Below, in pieces: positions 10,714 to 21,681 of a stretch of DNA of 64,000 nt. Positions within the stretch are counted from its first letter, which is position 1. Every line of letters starts with the position of its first letter. Source of the DNA: Purpureocillium takamizusanense (taxonomy: Eukaryota > Ascomycota > Sordariomycetes > Hypocreales > Ophiocordycipitaceae); assembly GCF_022605165.1 (NCBI RefSeq), contig NC_063070.1, positions 1,984,001 through 2,048,000 of the forward strand. Direction: 5' to 3'. The notes beneath the pieces were generated by a model. It saw only the letters and a program-made list of their open reading frames with translations, did no database searches and was not told the origin of the DNA. The position numbers and the translations under genes are program-made.

Positions 10714-12713
10714 ATGGCTCCCCGAGAGCCTTTCAAGGTTCACTTGCTCAGCAAGCATATAGAGGACACCAATAAGGGACTGAGCGCTGAGGCGCAGTTT
10801 AACCGCAAGCCCGTCATCAAGAGTGAGCCGGCCATCAAGAAGGAGCCCGCGTCGCAGAGCTTCTTCGACAATAACGGCGACAGCGACGACTCGAGCGACA
10901 GCGACAGCGACAGCGACGATGGCTCCGACTATATAAAGAGGCTTCTGCCCACACATATCAAACCGCAGGCCAAGCACACCAAGAAAGTGGAAGAGATAGC
11001 CGACAGCGACGACGAACGGAAGGCCGCCAATAAGGCAAGTATCAAGACTGAGCCCGATCTGAGCGACTCGAGCGAGTCGGATTCCGATTCCGATTCGGAG
11101 ACATCCACAAATGGAGCCAAGACCAACGGCCTCAATGGGGTGGCCATTAAAGAGGAGACCGCGAGCACGACCTCCAGCTCCGGCTCCTCGGACAGCGACA
11201 GCGACAGCGACAGCGAACAATCAGCTGTGAACAAGCCGGACATAAAGAAAGAAGATTCCGAGTCCAGCTCGAGCTCCGACGAGAGTGATAGTGAGAGTGA
11301 AAGCGACAGCGAGTCTGAGTCGGAGGCCGAGAGTGGCCATGCTGTCGAGGCAGCGAGACCGGCCGTCAACGGCAATACTGCCAGCTCCAGCGGTTCAAGT
11401 GACAGCGGCACTAGCGGAGAGAGCGACAGCGACGAGGATTCAGGCGAGGAGAGCGCCGGCGCCGACGAGTCTATCCATATGGCTGACCGTACCGGCCGAG
11501 AGGTCACCCTGCCCAACTTCATCGCCCCCGACTTCGTGCTCCGCAAGGGTGACGACGGCAGCGACGTGGCTCGCGTTTGCAACCAGGCCAACACGGACGG
11601 CAAGCAGGTCTGGTATTTTACTGTGCCCGCCAACGTGCCCATCTCAGTGATCCAGGACATGGAGATCCCCATGGATCCGGGTTCGCGTGGCGAACGAGTC
11701 TTATCCCACGGTGACGAGGACTACGGCGTGTCTTTTGAGAGTGTAGCCCCGAAGAGCTCTATCCAGATTATGATCCCTTCGGCAGACTCTTCTCAGTACC
11801 AACAGGGTAAGTTCTGCCGGCCGACGTGCTCCCACAGGACAGTGGCTAATATGAGGCAGCACCACGACGGGTCGACCAATTCATGCAGGTTCGCCGCATC
11901 ACACACCTAGGCGGCGCCTCCGTCAGCCCTGCCGTGCAGCGCCCGGCGAGACCCCAGCCAAAGGGCCTCAAAGCTCGCTTCCAGCCGCTTGGCGTGACGT
12001 CTGCGATGGGCAGGATCGGGGCGCCGGACGAAGATACCGATGCCGAGATGGACGACGCGCCCGCCATGGGTGCGACTCCCGACAAGGTCAAGAAGGCGAA
12101 GCAGCGCAAGCCAAAGGGCGAGGCGAATACGCCGCGCAAGGGCAAGCGCAAACACGCATCATCCGAGGACGAGGCGGCGGCGGCGGCGGAGCAGCTCCAG
12201 GCGGAGAGCCAGACTGCCGAGACCAAGACCAAGAAGCAAAAGACGGGCCGCGCCCCCAGCCTTGACCTCGGCTCCGATGCGAGGAAGCAGACGCCCGTCG
12301 CGCCACCTACTGTGCCCAGCCAGGTTTCCTCCTTTGCGAGTCTCGGGGAGCCGGCGGCGGTCTCCACGCCGCCCAAGGGGAAGAAGGGAAAGGCGGCCAA
12401 GACCGTGGCTACGGTGCCCTCAAGCTCGCAGTCTCTGCCCCCCTTGAAGTCGACCCCGGTGCCGCCCCCCCGTCAGACGGCCGTGCCGATCCCTCCGATC
12501 CCCAGCTCCGCTCCCAAGATTTCGCCCGTCCCGGTCCCGCATCCGAACGTCACACCACCCAGCAAGAACAAAGAGGCCAAGCGCGGCCGCAAGCGCAAGG
12601 AAAAAACCGAGGACACGCAGCAGAGCCCGCCGCCGAGCGGGCAGCCCAAGCCGTCGAAAAAGGACAAGAAGGTGACGCCCATCCCGCCGCCACAACTCAA
12701 GTCGGATGCCTAG
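10714..12713 (+). CDS. rpa34: RNA polymerase I subunit RPA34.5-like protein
   Basis: The conserved core begins at VTLPNFIAPDFVLRKG and runs through VWYFTVPANVPISVIQDM, HGDEDYGVSFESV, SSIQIMIPSADSSQYQQ and VRRITHLGG, matching the RPA34.5/A34.5 domain that dimerises with A49 on RNA polymerase I. Two exons, 10714-11806 and 11860-12713, join in phase (QQ|APRRVDQF) to give about 648 aa. This is far longer than the yeast subunit because of an N-terminal region full of Ser-Asp repeats mixed with IKSEP/IKKEP motifs, which resemble sumoylation or CK2 sites, and a long Lys/Pro-rich tail. The low-complexity N-terminus is Nopp140-like, so a nucleolar phosphoprotein with an added function is possible. The core assignment is good; the roles of the extensions are inference. 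Confidence 0.8.
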
Positions 12714-15700
12714 GAGGCACACAAGCCGACCTTTGGGCGGCGGTCATGGCTGCCGCACATGAGTCTCTACCGCCCGAGAGACTAGCCACGGCACGCGTGA
12801 GCTATACCATAGACTAGAGCCGCGATTTTACACATCTGTTACGGCGTTGGGGTCTTTTACTGGATACGCTAAATTTGAGGGTGTTCCGGCTCCGTAAGGG
12901 AGATGCGTTCGGGGATTCGGCCAAACTGCTTCAGGAGCTGAAGCGTTGTGAAGTTTGATGGGTTGAGAGAAACTTGGCTTTTGAGTTGGGGTGCCCGAGG
13001 ACCTTGACAGCCGGAGGCGCAGTATTCGGATGCCAGAGGAGAATTTCTGAGCCGGCTCGCAGTGGGAGACGGTCGGATGTAACGAGCTCGCCAATGGCCG
13101 AGCAAAAGGTCATCCAGGCTTGCTCAGCAAGCTGGACCACACGATAGATTGACGTTGCATCTGGAGGATAATCGGATCAAGGCATATTCGATGAGCAAGG
13201 GGGAAGGCGCAGGAGCGACGCGAGTGGAGGCACGCTCGGTGAGTCGGGATAGCCCGTAGCATCGGCACAACGAGATAGAGCTCTCGTCGCTCGGTGAGCT
13301 TAAGAGCGTGCATAGGCGCACGGAATACCTAGTAGGCAGCAGAATTGTACACACAATCGACCTTTGCACGCGCCGCACTGCCGTGGCGTACTGTTTTGTT
13401 TGCTAGTATAGGGGGGGGGGGGCTCTGAACGCGGGGCGGTTTCGTTTCATGGCAGTCGCAGGCCCAAGCGAGCACCCTGCTGTTTCGTGGCGTCGCGGCG
13501 ACGACAGGCCCGAGCAAAGCTGACAAACATGGTCGCCAAGCCAAAGACGTCGCGAATCACGGCGGAATCTAGCATAACGGAGCGCTGTGGCTTGGCCATC
13601 GTCAACGAGCTTACGTGCCGTGAAAAGCTAAGGTGCCTAGGTGCCTAGCGAGGCTCATCCTTCACCGAACAGATGACGCGCGGAGCGATTCCAAAGGCGG
13701 GGGGGAGGAAGCTGCATTGCCAGGATGGGCCCTGTGAAATGGGCTACGTACCTACGTACACGCACTTCGTACGCAACGCATCCGCATCATGGCCGCCAAG
13801 ACTGAGAGGGGATCAGTCGTGACGTCTTTTGCACCCAGTCCGCGGACTCACACTCGCAGCAGACGCACACCAGCATCCACGGCACCGCGCGTTCTGCGCA
13901 TTCTAGCTAATTCGGTATCAAACGCGCAGGACCCTGAGCACATGGACACGCGCGCGCGCGCAGCGCACGCGTGGGCGGGCAGGCAGGCGGTCGATCGGAA
14001 TCGGCGGAGATTGGCAAGGCACCTCATGTCCGCCAAGAGCGCAGGACAGACACAGCCGTCAGGCCCTGGGCGAGGATTGGAGGGGCTCCCCGTCGGGCTG
14101 GGCCTTGTGCTTCCATGAGGAGTAGTATTGCGCGCAGCATCTACGGGCGCAGTTATTTAGTAGTTTGGTGTTGCAGACCACAGCAGCTCCCGTCGCACGG
14201 TACCTCTCAAGGAGGTAGTTGTAGTAGTACCAGTGTTGGAATTGCCCATGACGACGGCCGAATCAGCCCCCCCTCGACACCAGCAGCGTGGCATTTGGAG
14301 ACAAGACCGGCCTTGGATGCCCGGGAGGAGAGGCGGGTTTTGGCTGGGCTGACGTGATCCCCCCTACATTTCCTTTCCCTTCACCGCGCCGCGCCGCGCT
14401 GGGGCCAGCGGTTGCTGGGCGCTGGGATGCTGAGGGGACGGTCTTGGCGCTGGTGGCCCCACCGTTTGGGATGGGCTGGAGGTTTCAATCCAGCGCCCTG
14501 CGTCTGGGCGCACGAGCGCTTGTCCCCACGACGCCGACGTGAGGTGGAGGCAAGCACCCGAGACCACCTACTAATGAAAGATACCTACCCGACAGGTACC
14601 AACATGTACCTCGGCCGCGACGTCCCCGTCAGGTCGCTCGTCCCTTCGTTTGGTCGTCCGTCCAGCCGCCCGCGTCGCCTGCAGGCCTCACGCAGTCGGC
14701 AAGTGTCTGGCGCTGCATGTCGTCATGCATCCCGCGTCCCATGACGCCCATGCCACTCCGGCGCTGCGTGCTGTGCCGTGCATCCAGGCTGTGGGAACGC
14801 CTCCATCAGTCGTTCCCATCTGGTCATGGTCTTGGTGCGGTTGTTGCCGCTGCTGGCGGACACTGGCTGCGACCTGGATCACGGCAAAAGCCACGACCCG
14901 TTCGGCACGGTACGGTACTACTTAGGTACTGGATAGAAGGTAGGACGGGCAGTGTACAGGATCCGCATCGCATCCCAGCCGTCTTCCATCTAACTTGGGC
15001 TGCCTGTTCTCCATCCCGTCCAATTTCGCCGCCCACTTGACGCACGCGACCCCAGTGAGACGCGACAAGGGTCCCGGGCGCCGGGGTTCTAGCCTGGCCG
15101 TCCCGCGAGATTGCACCTGCGGGTCTCTTGTGCGTTTTGACCCGAGGGCCCAGCGTCGCGTGCAGACGAACAAGTCGAGGACGGTGCTTGCCCTTGGTCG
15201 TCATTGTCGTCGTCGTCGGCCAAGAAAATTTGTCAACCATCGTCCCTCCTCAGCGTGCCGTGACGCCCGAGTTCCACCCAGAAGACTGCACCCCTTCCAG
15301 GTGAGCCGCCCACTGTCGAGCGCCGCCCCAGGCTGTGGACCCCTCCGTCGCCATCCGGCGCTGTCGCTGTTGGTCCGTCATGGTAAATGTCAAAGGAGAA
15401 TTGGTCTTGTCTCACCTCGTCTCTTCCGCCGAGGCTGGCTATCGCAGCTGCTTAGAGCTTAAGCCCGGCACCACCACCACCGGATCGGTCGGAGAAGCTT
15501 TCTCACCATCATGGCGTCGGCGTCCAGTGCACACCCGCGCAGGGCCTCGTGGCTTCGGCCTCGGCGGTGTCATTGGACGCGGCCGCGCGGATTGAAGTCG
15601 AGACGTTTCAGCTTCCCCAGGTTTTGGCGTCTGGCTCGCATTCCTCGTCTCCCTTGGCTGGCAGGCGTCGTTGGCGAGCTTGCGCGAGACACACGTCCGT

Positions 15701-17426
15701 GCCACCGAGTCGGTCTGTGACCTGGTGTGGAAGCAAGAGCCGCCAGTCTGGGTAACCCAAGGGTCCTCTTAGATCCTATTCCCAGCAGTGTCCAGCGGCG
15801 CGAACGGCGGTCATGACGGTCCCACGGGGGCCCAGGGACGGCCCCGTCGCCCTTAGGCGTCCGGCCCCCGTCCTTGTCCTCGTCCTCGTCCTCGTCTTCG
15901 TTGCCACTGCCGTTGTCGAAGGCTGGCTGGCCATGGCTGTCGTGCAGCCCGCCATCGTGTGACGAAAAACCCCCCTCGTCCACGAATGGCACGCCGCGCG
16001 GCGGCGCAGGGCCGGTCGTCACTGCCAGCAGCGCCCACATCAATCGACTGATGCCGATGTGCGGTGAGGCAGACGCGATACCCGGGGGTTGCCATGCCAT
16101 CGCTCAATGCATGGCACCACCCATGCCGTCCACGGCCGTGACGCCCGTGACTTCTGTGACTGCCGGCGCCGCCCCTCTTTTCGTCCAGCCGTCCAGCCAG
16201 AGTAGAGCAGCCAGAGCATTGTCAGGCTACCGCGCCGGCCTGGAACGGCAGGATGTGCGCGGCGTCGCGACTCGGCACCCGCTAGCCTCCGTCGCCGCCA
16301 TCACGGATGTCGATTGGACCGTGCGCGGGGCCCGCAGCTGCTGCACGACGAGGAAGATTGAGATGGGCGGCTCTGCAATTGTCGTTAATTTATTTGGAAG
16401 CGGCAGGCAGGCAGGCAGGCCAGAGTTTTCGCCGTCGACGCCAAGCGGAGCGCACCGCCATTGACTTCCAGTTTGCTTTTAGGCCCTCCAACAAATGCAG
16501 TCCCTCCCAAGTAACTAAAAGGCAGCCCAGAGTGTAAATGGTTCAGTACAGGTAGCTAAGGTACTGTAGCTTGTAGAGGCCTCCGGGCTCGTGGCGGCGC
16601 TGTCTTTGAATGACGCATCCCGCTGCCCAACCAGCGCCGAGCCAGCCCCCGTGCCAGTCCGAGGCTGCTCTCTCCCTTGCCGCAAACATGTCTCGTCTCG
16701 CGATGCATTCGCGATGCATCGGGATTCTGGCCCCCTCATCAACCTTCTCCATCGCGTGCGCCTTTGTGACCTCCACGGCATCCGCACCCGCAGAGGGGAG
16801 GCGGCGGCGCCCACGACGACGGCGAGCCGGGCTTCCATAAGCCCCGACGCCTCCGCGCCAACCAAACCAGGCCACGGCTGCTCCCACTGCAATTTCAGCC
16901 ACGATTCGCTGTCCAGGGCTGGTCTAAGCCCAATTAGGCCCAGCGACGCTGGATTTTCCGTGCAATTTTTTTCGCCCAAAAAAGTCTGACGGGGTACAAG
17001 CGGCCCCCGTACCAGTACCCCCAAGCCGCAGCATCCGGCGTCGCGCCGAGGCGGACTGCCACCTCGCCCCGAGCAGCGCAGGTAGCGTGGTCCAGAAGGT
17101 TGTACCTGTAGCGTTGCGTAGCGCCAGTGGAGGCCAGTCGCCTGAAGCCTGGAAGCACCACCTGCAGACCCTCCCGGGCGACGCTGTTGGCTACTAAGGT
17201 AGGTTGTATTGCGCTGACAAGCGGAGTGTTCCAGCGGCCGACAGCGCCAAGCCCCAATCGCAGCGAGAGGTCCCGCCCGCGTACGTGTGCGGTGAGAGCG
17301 CCTCGGGAAGTCCCCAAAGCCCGGGGGCGCTGTTCAGTTTTGCCCTGCCTGCCTGGGTGGCCTGTCATCATGGAACCCATCGGCTTGCCTGTGGTCCTCC
17401 CCCCCCCCCCTGGTGGACCTACCTAT

Positions 17427-17570
17427 TCACTCCCAATCTTACCCGCCTTCCTCCCTCATCCTGTGACAGCATCGCTTCTTTCGCCTTTCCTCCTCCCCCA
17501 CGCCACCTTCTTCCTCCTTTTCCTCCACCCGCTCCTCGTCGCCGCCTTCCCGCTACCTTTCCGCCCACCC
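17427..17570 (+). promoter_or_regulatory. pyrimidine-rich promoter stretch
   Basis: A strongly C/T-biased top strand lies about 370-500 bp before the AUR1 start codon. Such CT tracts are typical just upstream of transcription starts in filamentous fungi. Confidence 0.45.
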
Positions 17571-17783
17571 TTAACCAGGCAGCTCCTCGCTGCTCGGTAC
17601 AATCCACACGTGTAACCTTGGTCTGCGACACCGGCTTCGACCCGACCATATACACGTGCCCCCGACCGTCCGCAGCCCAGGCAGCGTGAGGCAGTGCACG
17701 ATTGCGCCGTCCGCTTGGATTATGAGGTAGCATTTGGGTATCTCTTTTGGCATCATTTGGTCGCCCGAAGACCTCCACGACCC

Positions 17784-17808
17784 GACGACGACGACGACGA
17801 CGACGACG
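17784..17808. repeat. GAC trinucleotide repeat
   Basis: Eight GAC units lie about 130 bp upstream of the AUR1 start, probably in the 5' leader. Confidence 0.8.
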
Positions 17809-17934
17809 AAACGAGAAGAAATCGCCACGACCACAAGTCAGTCAATCGCCGTTCGGGAGATTGGCCCCTGACACCGGTCTGCCGAGCCTACGGCCATCAA
17901 CCACGGCGTTGACCGTGGCCCTTCACGCCCCGCG

Positions 17935-19380
17935 ATGAAGGACTTGCCAGGCTCGCTTCCCGGCAAGCCCGTACTCCCATCGCTCTGGACCGAGAACCTC
18001 ACCCTCGCCGTCCTCAACCGCCTCCCGAACCGCTACCATGTCGGCCGCCGGCGCATGCGCGCAAAGTCCAACACGGCGCGCAATGGCATGCCCGACATCA
18101 CCACCCTGGAAACGTCTTTCAGCTTTTGGGACGGCATCCGCGACCTACAGAAGCACAAGTTCAAGCCCACTGATCTGCAGTACATCTTTGTGGCCGGCCT
18201 CACACTCTTCATGTTGTGGATATCCCCGTCGGCACCGACCCTCAAGTTCTTCGCCCTTGTCGCCAGCGTCTGGGTCCTCCTCATGCCCGCCACGAGACAG
18301 TTCTTTCTGCCGTCGGTGACGATATGGGTGTGGTTGCTCTATTTCTTCTGTAGCCGGTAAGCCGCCCTCTTCTTTTTCAGGGGCTCATTCGCCCGCGCGA
18401 TCCCTTGCGCTGACCGTTCCAGGTTTATTCCCTACGACTACCGGCCGCACATCTGGGTGCGCGTGCTGCCCGCACTGGAAAACGTTCTATACGGTGCCAA
18501 CCTGTCCAATATCCTTTCTGCGCACAAGCACGCCGTGCTCGACATCCTCGCGTGGCTGCCGTACGGCATCATCCACTTCGGGGCGCCCGCGGTGTGTTCC
18601 CTGCTAATGTTCGTTTTCGCTGCGCCCGGGACGTTACCCGTCTTCGCACGGTCGTTTGGCTGGATGAGCATCCTCGGCGTCACCATTCAGCTCGTCTTCC
18701 CCTGTACGCCGCCCTGGTATGAGAACGAGCACGGCCTCGTTCCGGCGGCCTACGGCATGCCCGGGTCCCCGGCCGGCCTCGCGCGTGTCGATGAGATCTT
18801 CGGCATCGACCTGTACACGACGAACTTCACGGCCGCGCCGCTGCCGTTCGGCGCGTTCCCCTCACTACACGGGGGCTACGCCGTCCTCGAGGCGCTCTTC
18901 ATGAGCCACTGCTTCCCACAGTTTCGCGTCTTTTTCATCGCGTACGCCGGCTGGATCTGGTGGGCGACCATGTACCTGAGCCATCACTACGCCATCGACC
19001 TCGTTGGCGGAGGCCTCATCGGCATGGCCTTTTACTATTCAGCGCGCGCACGGTGGCTCCCGCGACGCCAGGCCGACAAGATGACGCGATGGGACTACGA
19101 CTACGTTGAGGTCGGCGACCGCCACCGCGCCTCCGACGAAGAACTTGGGGGGCAGTACTTTAGCCTCGGGCTCCTCGAGCACCGCCGCGCCAGTTCCAGC
19201 GATGGCTGGACCCTGGGCAGCAGCTCCAGCTACAGCTCGAGCAGCGGCACGGTGAGCCCAACGATATCAGAGGGCCCGCCGGGCATGCTGCTCGTCGACA
19301 TGGAGAGCAACGGACAGCTGTGGGACGGCAACGCGGCGCCGCGCGATGTCGAGCTGAGTGAGGTGGTCGTGATGCGGTAG
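17935..19380 (+). CDS. aur1: Inositol phosphorylceramide synthase Aur1
   Basis: Aur1 transfers phosphoinositol from phosphatidylinositol to (phyto)ceramide in the Golgi. It is essential in fungi and is the target of aureobasidin A. Exons 17935-18356 and 18423-19380 join as FFCSR|FIPYDYRPH to give 459 aa. There are several hydrophobic membrane spans. The PAP2-type active site is visible: SLHGGYA with H290 and SHHYAID with H329 and D333. The spacings of 39 and 4 residues equal those of H255, H294 and D298 in yeast Aur1. The C-terminal tail is hydrophilic with a Ser-rich run (SSSSYSSSSG) and an acidic end. The start is the first ATG in frame, and MKDLPGSLPGKPVLPSLW is a plausible cytosolic N-terminus. 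Confidence 0.95.
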
Positions 19381-20389
19381 CACGAGCGCGGCGCTGCTTG
19401 ACGGCGCTGCCTGACCGCGAGTCGCGGCCTGACGACATTAAGCTTCTTGGTATTTACATTCTTCAACACCCCTATTCATCTTGGCATCATCGGCACAGCG
19501 AAATGGCGCACATCGTGGTATTTATGCGACGCCACGCCCCGCGGAGGTGGCCGCGGCCGCCCGGGTGTTACAGCGGTCGACTTTATGGATATTTCGGGGG
19601 CGTGGACACGTACTGCATTGGCCGGGGCCCTGGGGTGGGCGTGGGAACGATAGAGTACGTAATGTGTATAACAACGGGACGGGGGTAATCGTGCATGTGT
19701 GCATATGGGAATGCACCGATACGCTCGCTAGAGCCGGCCTGGTCGGGGGAAGGCGCTCTCGGATGGGAAATTTTACTGCTGGGTTTTTGCCGCCCGCGAG
19801 GGGGGTAATGATGATGGGAGGTGGGTGAGCAGGCGGGAATCCAGTGCCACTCGCTAGACTAGATGCTAGAACAATGACGACAAGTCAACGACGGTAAGGT
19901 TCGGTCGCGGGAAGTGAATATGTATTTGTCTGGCAGTCGTGGCTTGTCTGTCGCTTCGTCAAATCGCCACCCGCACAGGTACGGGCATCACTCCGGTGAC
20001 TGCGGCTCCCGCGATATACCGGCGACGGCGTGTGCCTGGGCATGGAACGGTAGGATTCTCACAAGAGGTCGCGTTCATGATATGCTGCCCCGTGTTTTGA
20101 GTTTGTTTGCCAATCACAGAAAGATGTATCAGTGCCGTCACAAGCGCACGCGGCGGGGTAAGTTTATTTGGTTTCACGGCATGTCTGTAATGTCAGGCTT
20201 GAATAAGAGAGGTATTCGGAATAGCCAAGCATATGCACAAGCATCACTTCAAACTCATCCATCCATCCTCCCCAAATCCCCCTCCAAGGCGCCAGACAAT
20301 CTCGTTGCACGCTACCTTCTCCGTCTCACCCCGTGAGCAGAGGCTCCGGTCGCAACCAGCACGACCGACAGCCTCCGCGCACACCTCGG
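19381..20389. other. convergent intergenic between AUR1 and kinase
   Basis: About 1 kb of 3' flanking sequence for two convergent genes. No coding or structural feature was recognised. Confidence 0.6.
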
Positions 20390-21681
20390 CTACCTCGCCG
20401 GCGCGCTCCAAAGCCCCTTGCTCGTCTGGACCACGCGGTTCCCCTGGTTCCCGGGCTGCAGCACAGCCGGGACGCCCTCGACGGCGGCAGTGTTTCCCAT
20501 GATGATATCGTCGCCGTCGGGCTGGGTCGCGTAGCCGCTGTCGTCCTTGCCAAAGTGGATGGCGCCCTCGCTGCGCGGAGCGGGGGCCGGCGCGGCGGCG
20601 CGGGAGGGCTCGCCGGACCGCGCGCCGTCCATGAGGTGCTGGGCCTCGCGCAGCTTGTTGATGGCGCGGACCGTGTCGATGGCGGCGTGCAGCGTGCGGC
20701 GGGCGTTGAAATTCTTCTTGATGGTGGGCAGCAGGTTCTCGCCGGCGCCGTCCGAGGGCGCCTGGCCGGCGACGAAGGGATGCTGTAGGGCCTCGTGGGC
20801 GGTGATGCGGCGGGTGTGGTCGATGGTGAGGCAGCGGCGGATGAAGTCCTTTGCGTGGGAGGAGACGCCGCGCCAGTACTCGACGGGGGTAAAGCTGTAG
20901 TCGGCGTTGAGGATGGCCTGCATCTCCTCAAAGTCGGAGTCCCGGTCGAAAGGGGTGTATCCGCATAGCAGGAAGTAGGTGATGACGCCGAGAGCCCATA
21001 GGTCGACGGGCTTGCCATGGCCCGTCTTCTTGAAAATCTCGGGGGCCATGTAGCCGGGGGTGCCGCAGGTGGTGGTGAGGACGTGGAAGCGCTCCTCGTC
21101 CATGATCCGCGAGAGGCCAAAGTCGGCGATGAGCAGGTCGGCGTTGTCCTCTGGCGTGCGAAAGAGCAGGTTCTCAGGCTTGAGGTCGCGGTGGACGATG
21201 CCGTGGTCGTGCAGGTAGGCGACAGCTGACAGGGTTGCGCGGATGAGGTCGGCGGCGTCGGACTCGTAGTAGGAGCCCTTACGGCAGATGCGGTCGAAGA
21301 GCTCGCCGCCGAGGGCCAGGTCGGTGACGAGGTAGAGGTTGTTCATGGTCTCAAAGTAGTCGACCAGGGTGAGGATGTTTTGATGACCCATGGACACCTT
21401 TTTCAGCACGGCGATCTCGTTGCGCACCTGCATCCCCGTCTGGTCAGCATCGTCGGCTTCTGCCCCTGCAGCCACGCGGGTCCCACCATGTGCTCGCGCC
21501 CGGCCATGAGGCGCTTGTTAATGACCTTGGCGGCGTAGTAGCGCCCCGTGTCGATGTGAACGCACTCCTTGACGACCGAGTAGGAGCCGGCGCCGAGCGT
21601 CTTGCCAACTTTGTACCGGCAAGGCTGGATCTGCGGCGCCTGCGCCTGCACCTGCGCTGGCTGCTGCTTCTGGCCGTCCAT
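20390..21681 (-). CDS. Ca2+/calmodulin-dependent protein kinase (CaMKI-like)
   Basis: The protein is a Ser/Thr kinase of 410 aa from exons 21681-21487 and 21427-20390, joined GREHM|VRNEIAVLKK. The Gly-rich loop GAGSYS is at about 30-35, the ATP-binding Lys is in AAKVINK, HRDLKPEN starts near 144, DFGLSRI follows, and the activation segment LTTTCGTPGYMAPE has a Thr where CaMK kinases act. After the catalytic domain, a basic amphipathic stretch (TIKKNFNARRTLHAAIDTVR) fits an autoinhibitory and calmodulin-binding segment. The closest known types are Aspergillus CmkA/CmkB-like kinases. The donor of the intron (GTGGGA) is weak, but the join is exactly what the family shows. The Gln-rich N-terminus is short. 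Confidence 0.92.

Larger units (their letters stand above)
12714..17934. other. 5.2-kb gene-free region upstream of AUR1
   Basis: This is the longest stretch without a supported gene. Open frames up to about 196 codons (15874-16464 +, 15570-16100 -) are Ser/Pro/Arg-rich, overlap on both strands and show no domain. It contains TACCTA/TAGGTA motifs (near 13630, 13740, 14580 and 14925), a poly-G run near 13411, CAGG repeats near 16406-16420 and pyrimidine tracts close to AUR1. A long promoter or noncoding transcript is possible. Confidence 0.5.

Noticed and set aside
10929..11672. 247-codon minus-strand frame rich in Ser-Leu inside the RPA34-like gene
   Set aside because: It is the antisense reading of the Ser-Asp repeat region.
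15874..16464. 196-codon plus-strand frame beginning with poly-Ser
   Set aside because: The Ser run comes from a CT-repeat; there is no domain, and an equally long frame lies on the other strand.
16934..17380. 148-codon minus-strand frame upstream of AUR1
   Set aside because: Overlaps other frames of similar size; no motif; lies in the promoter zone.
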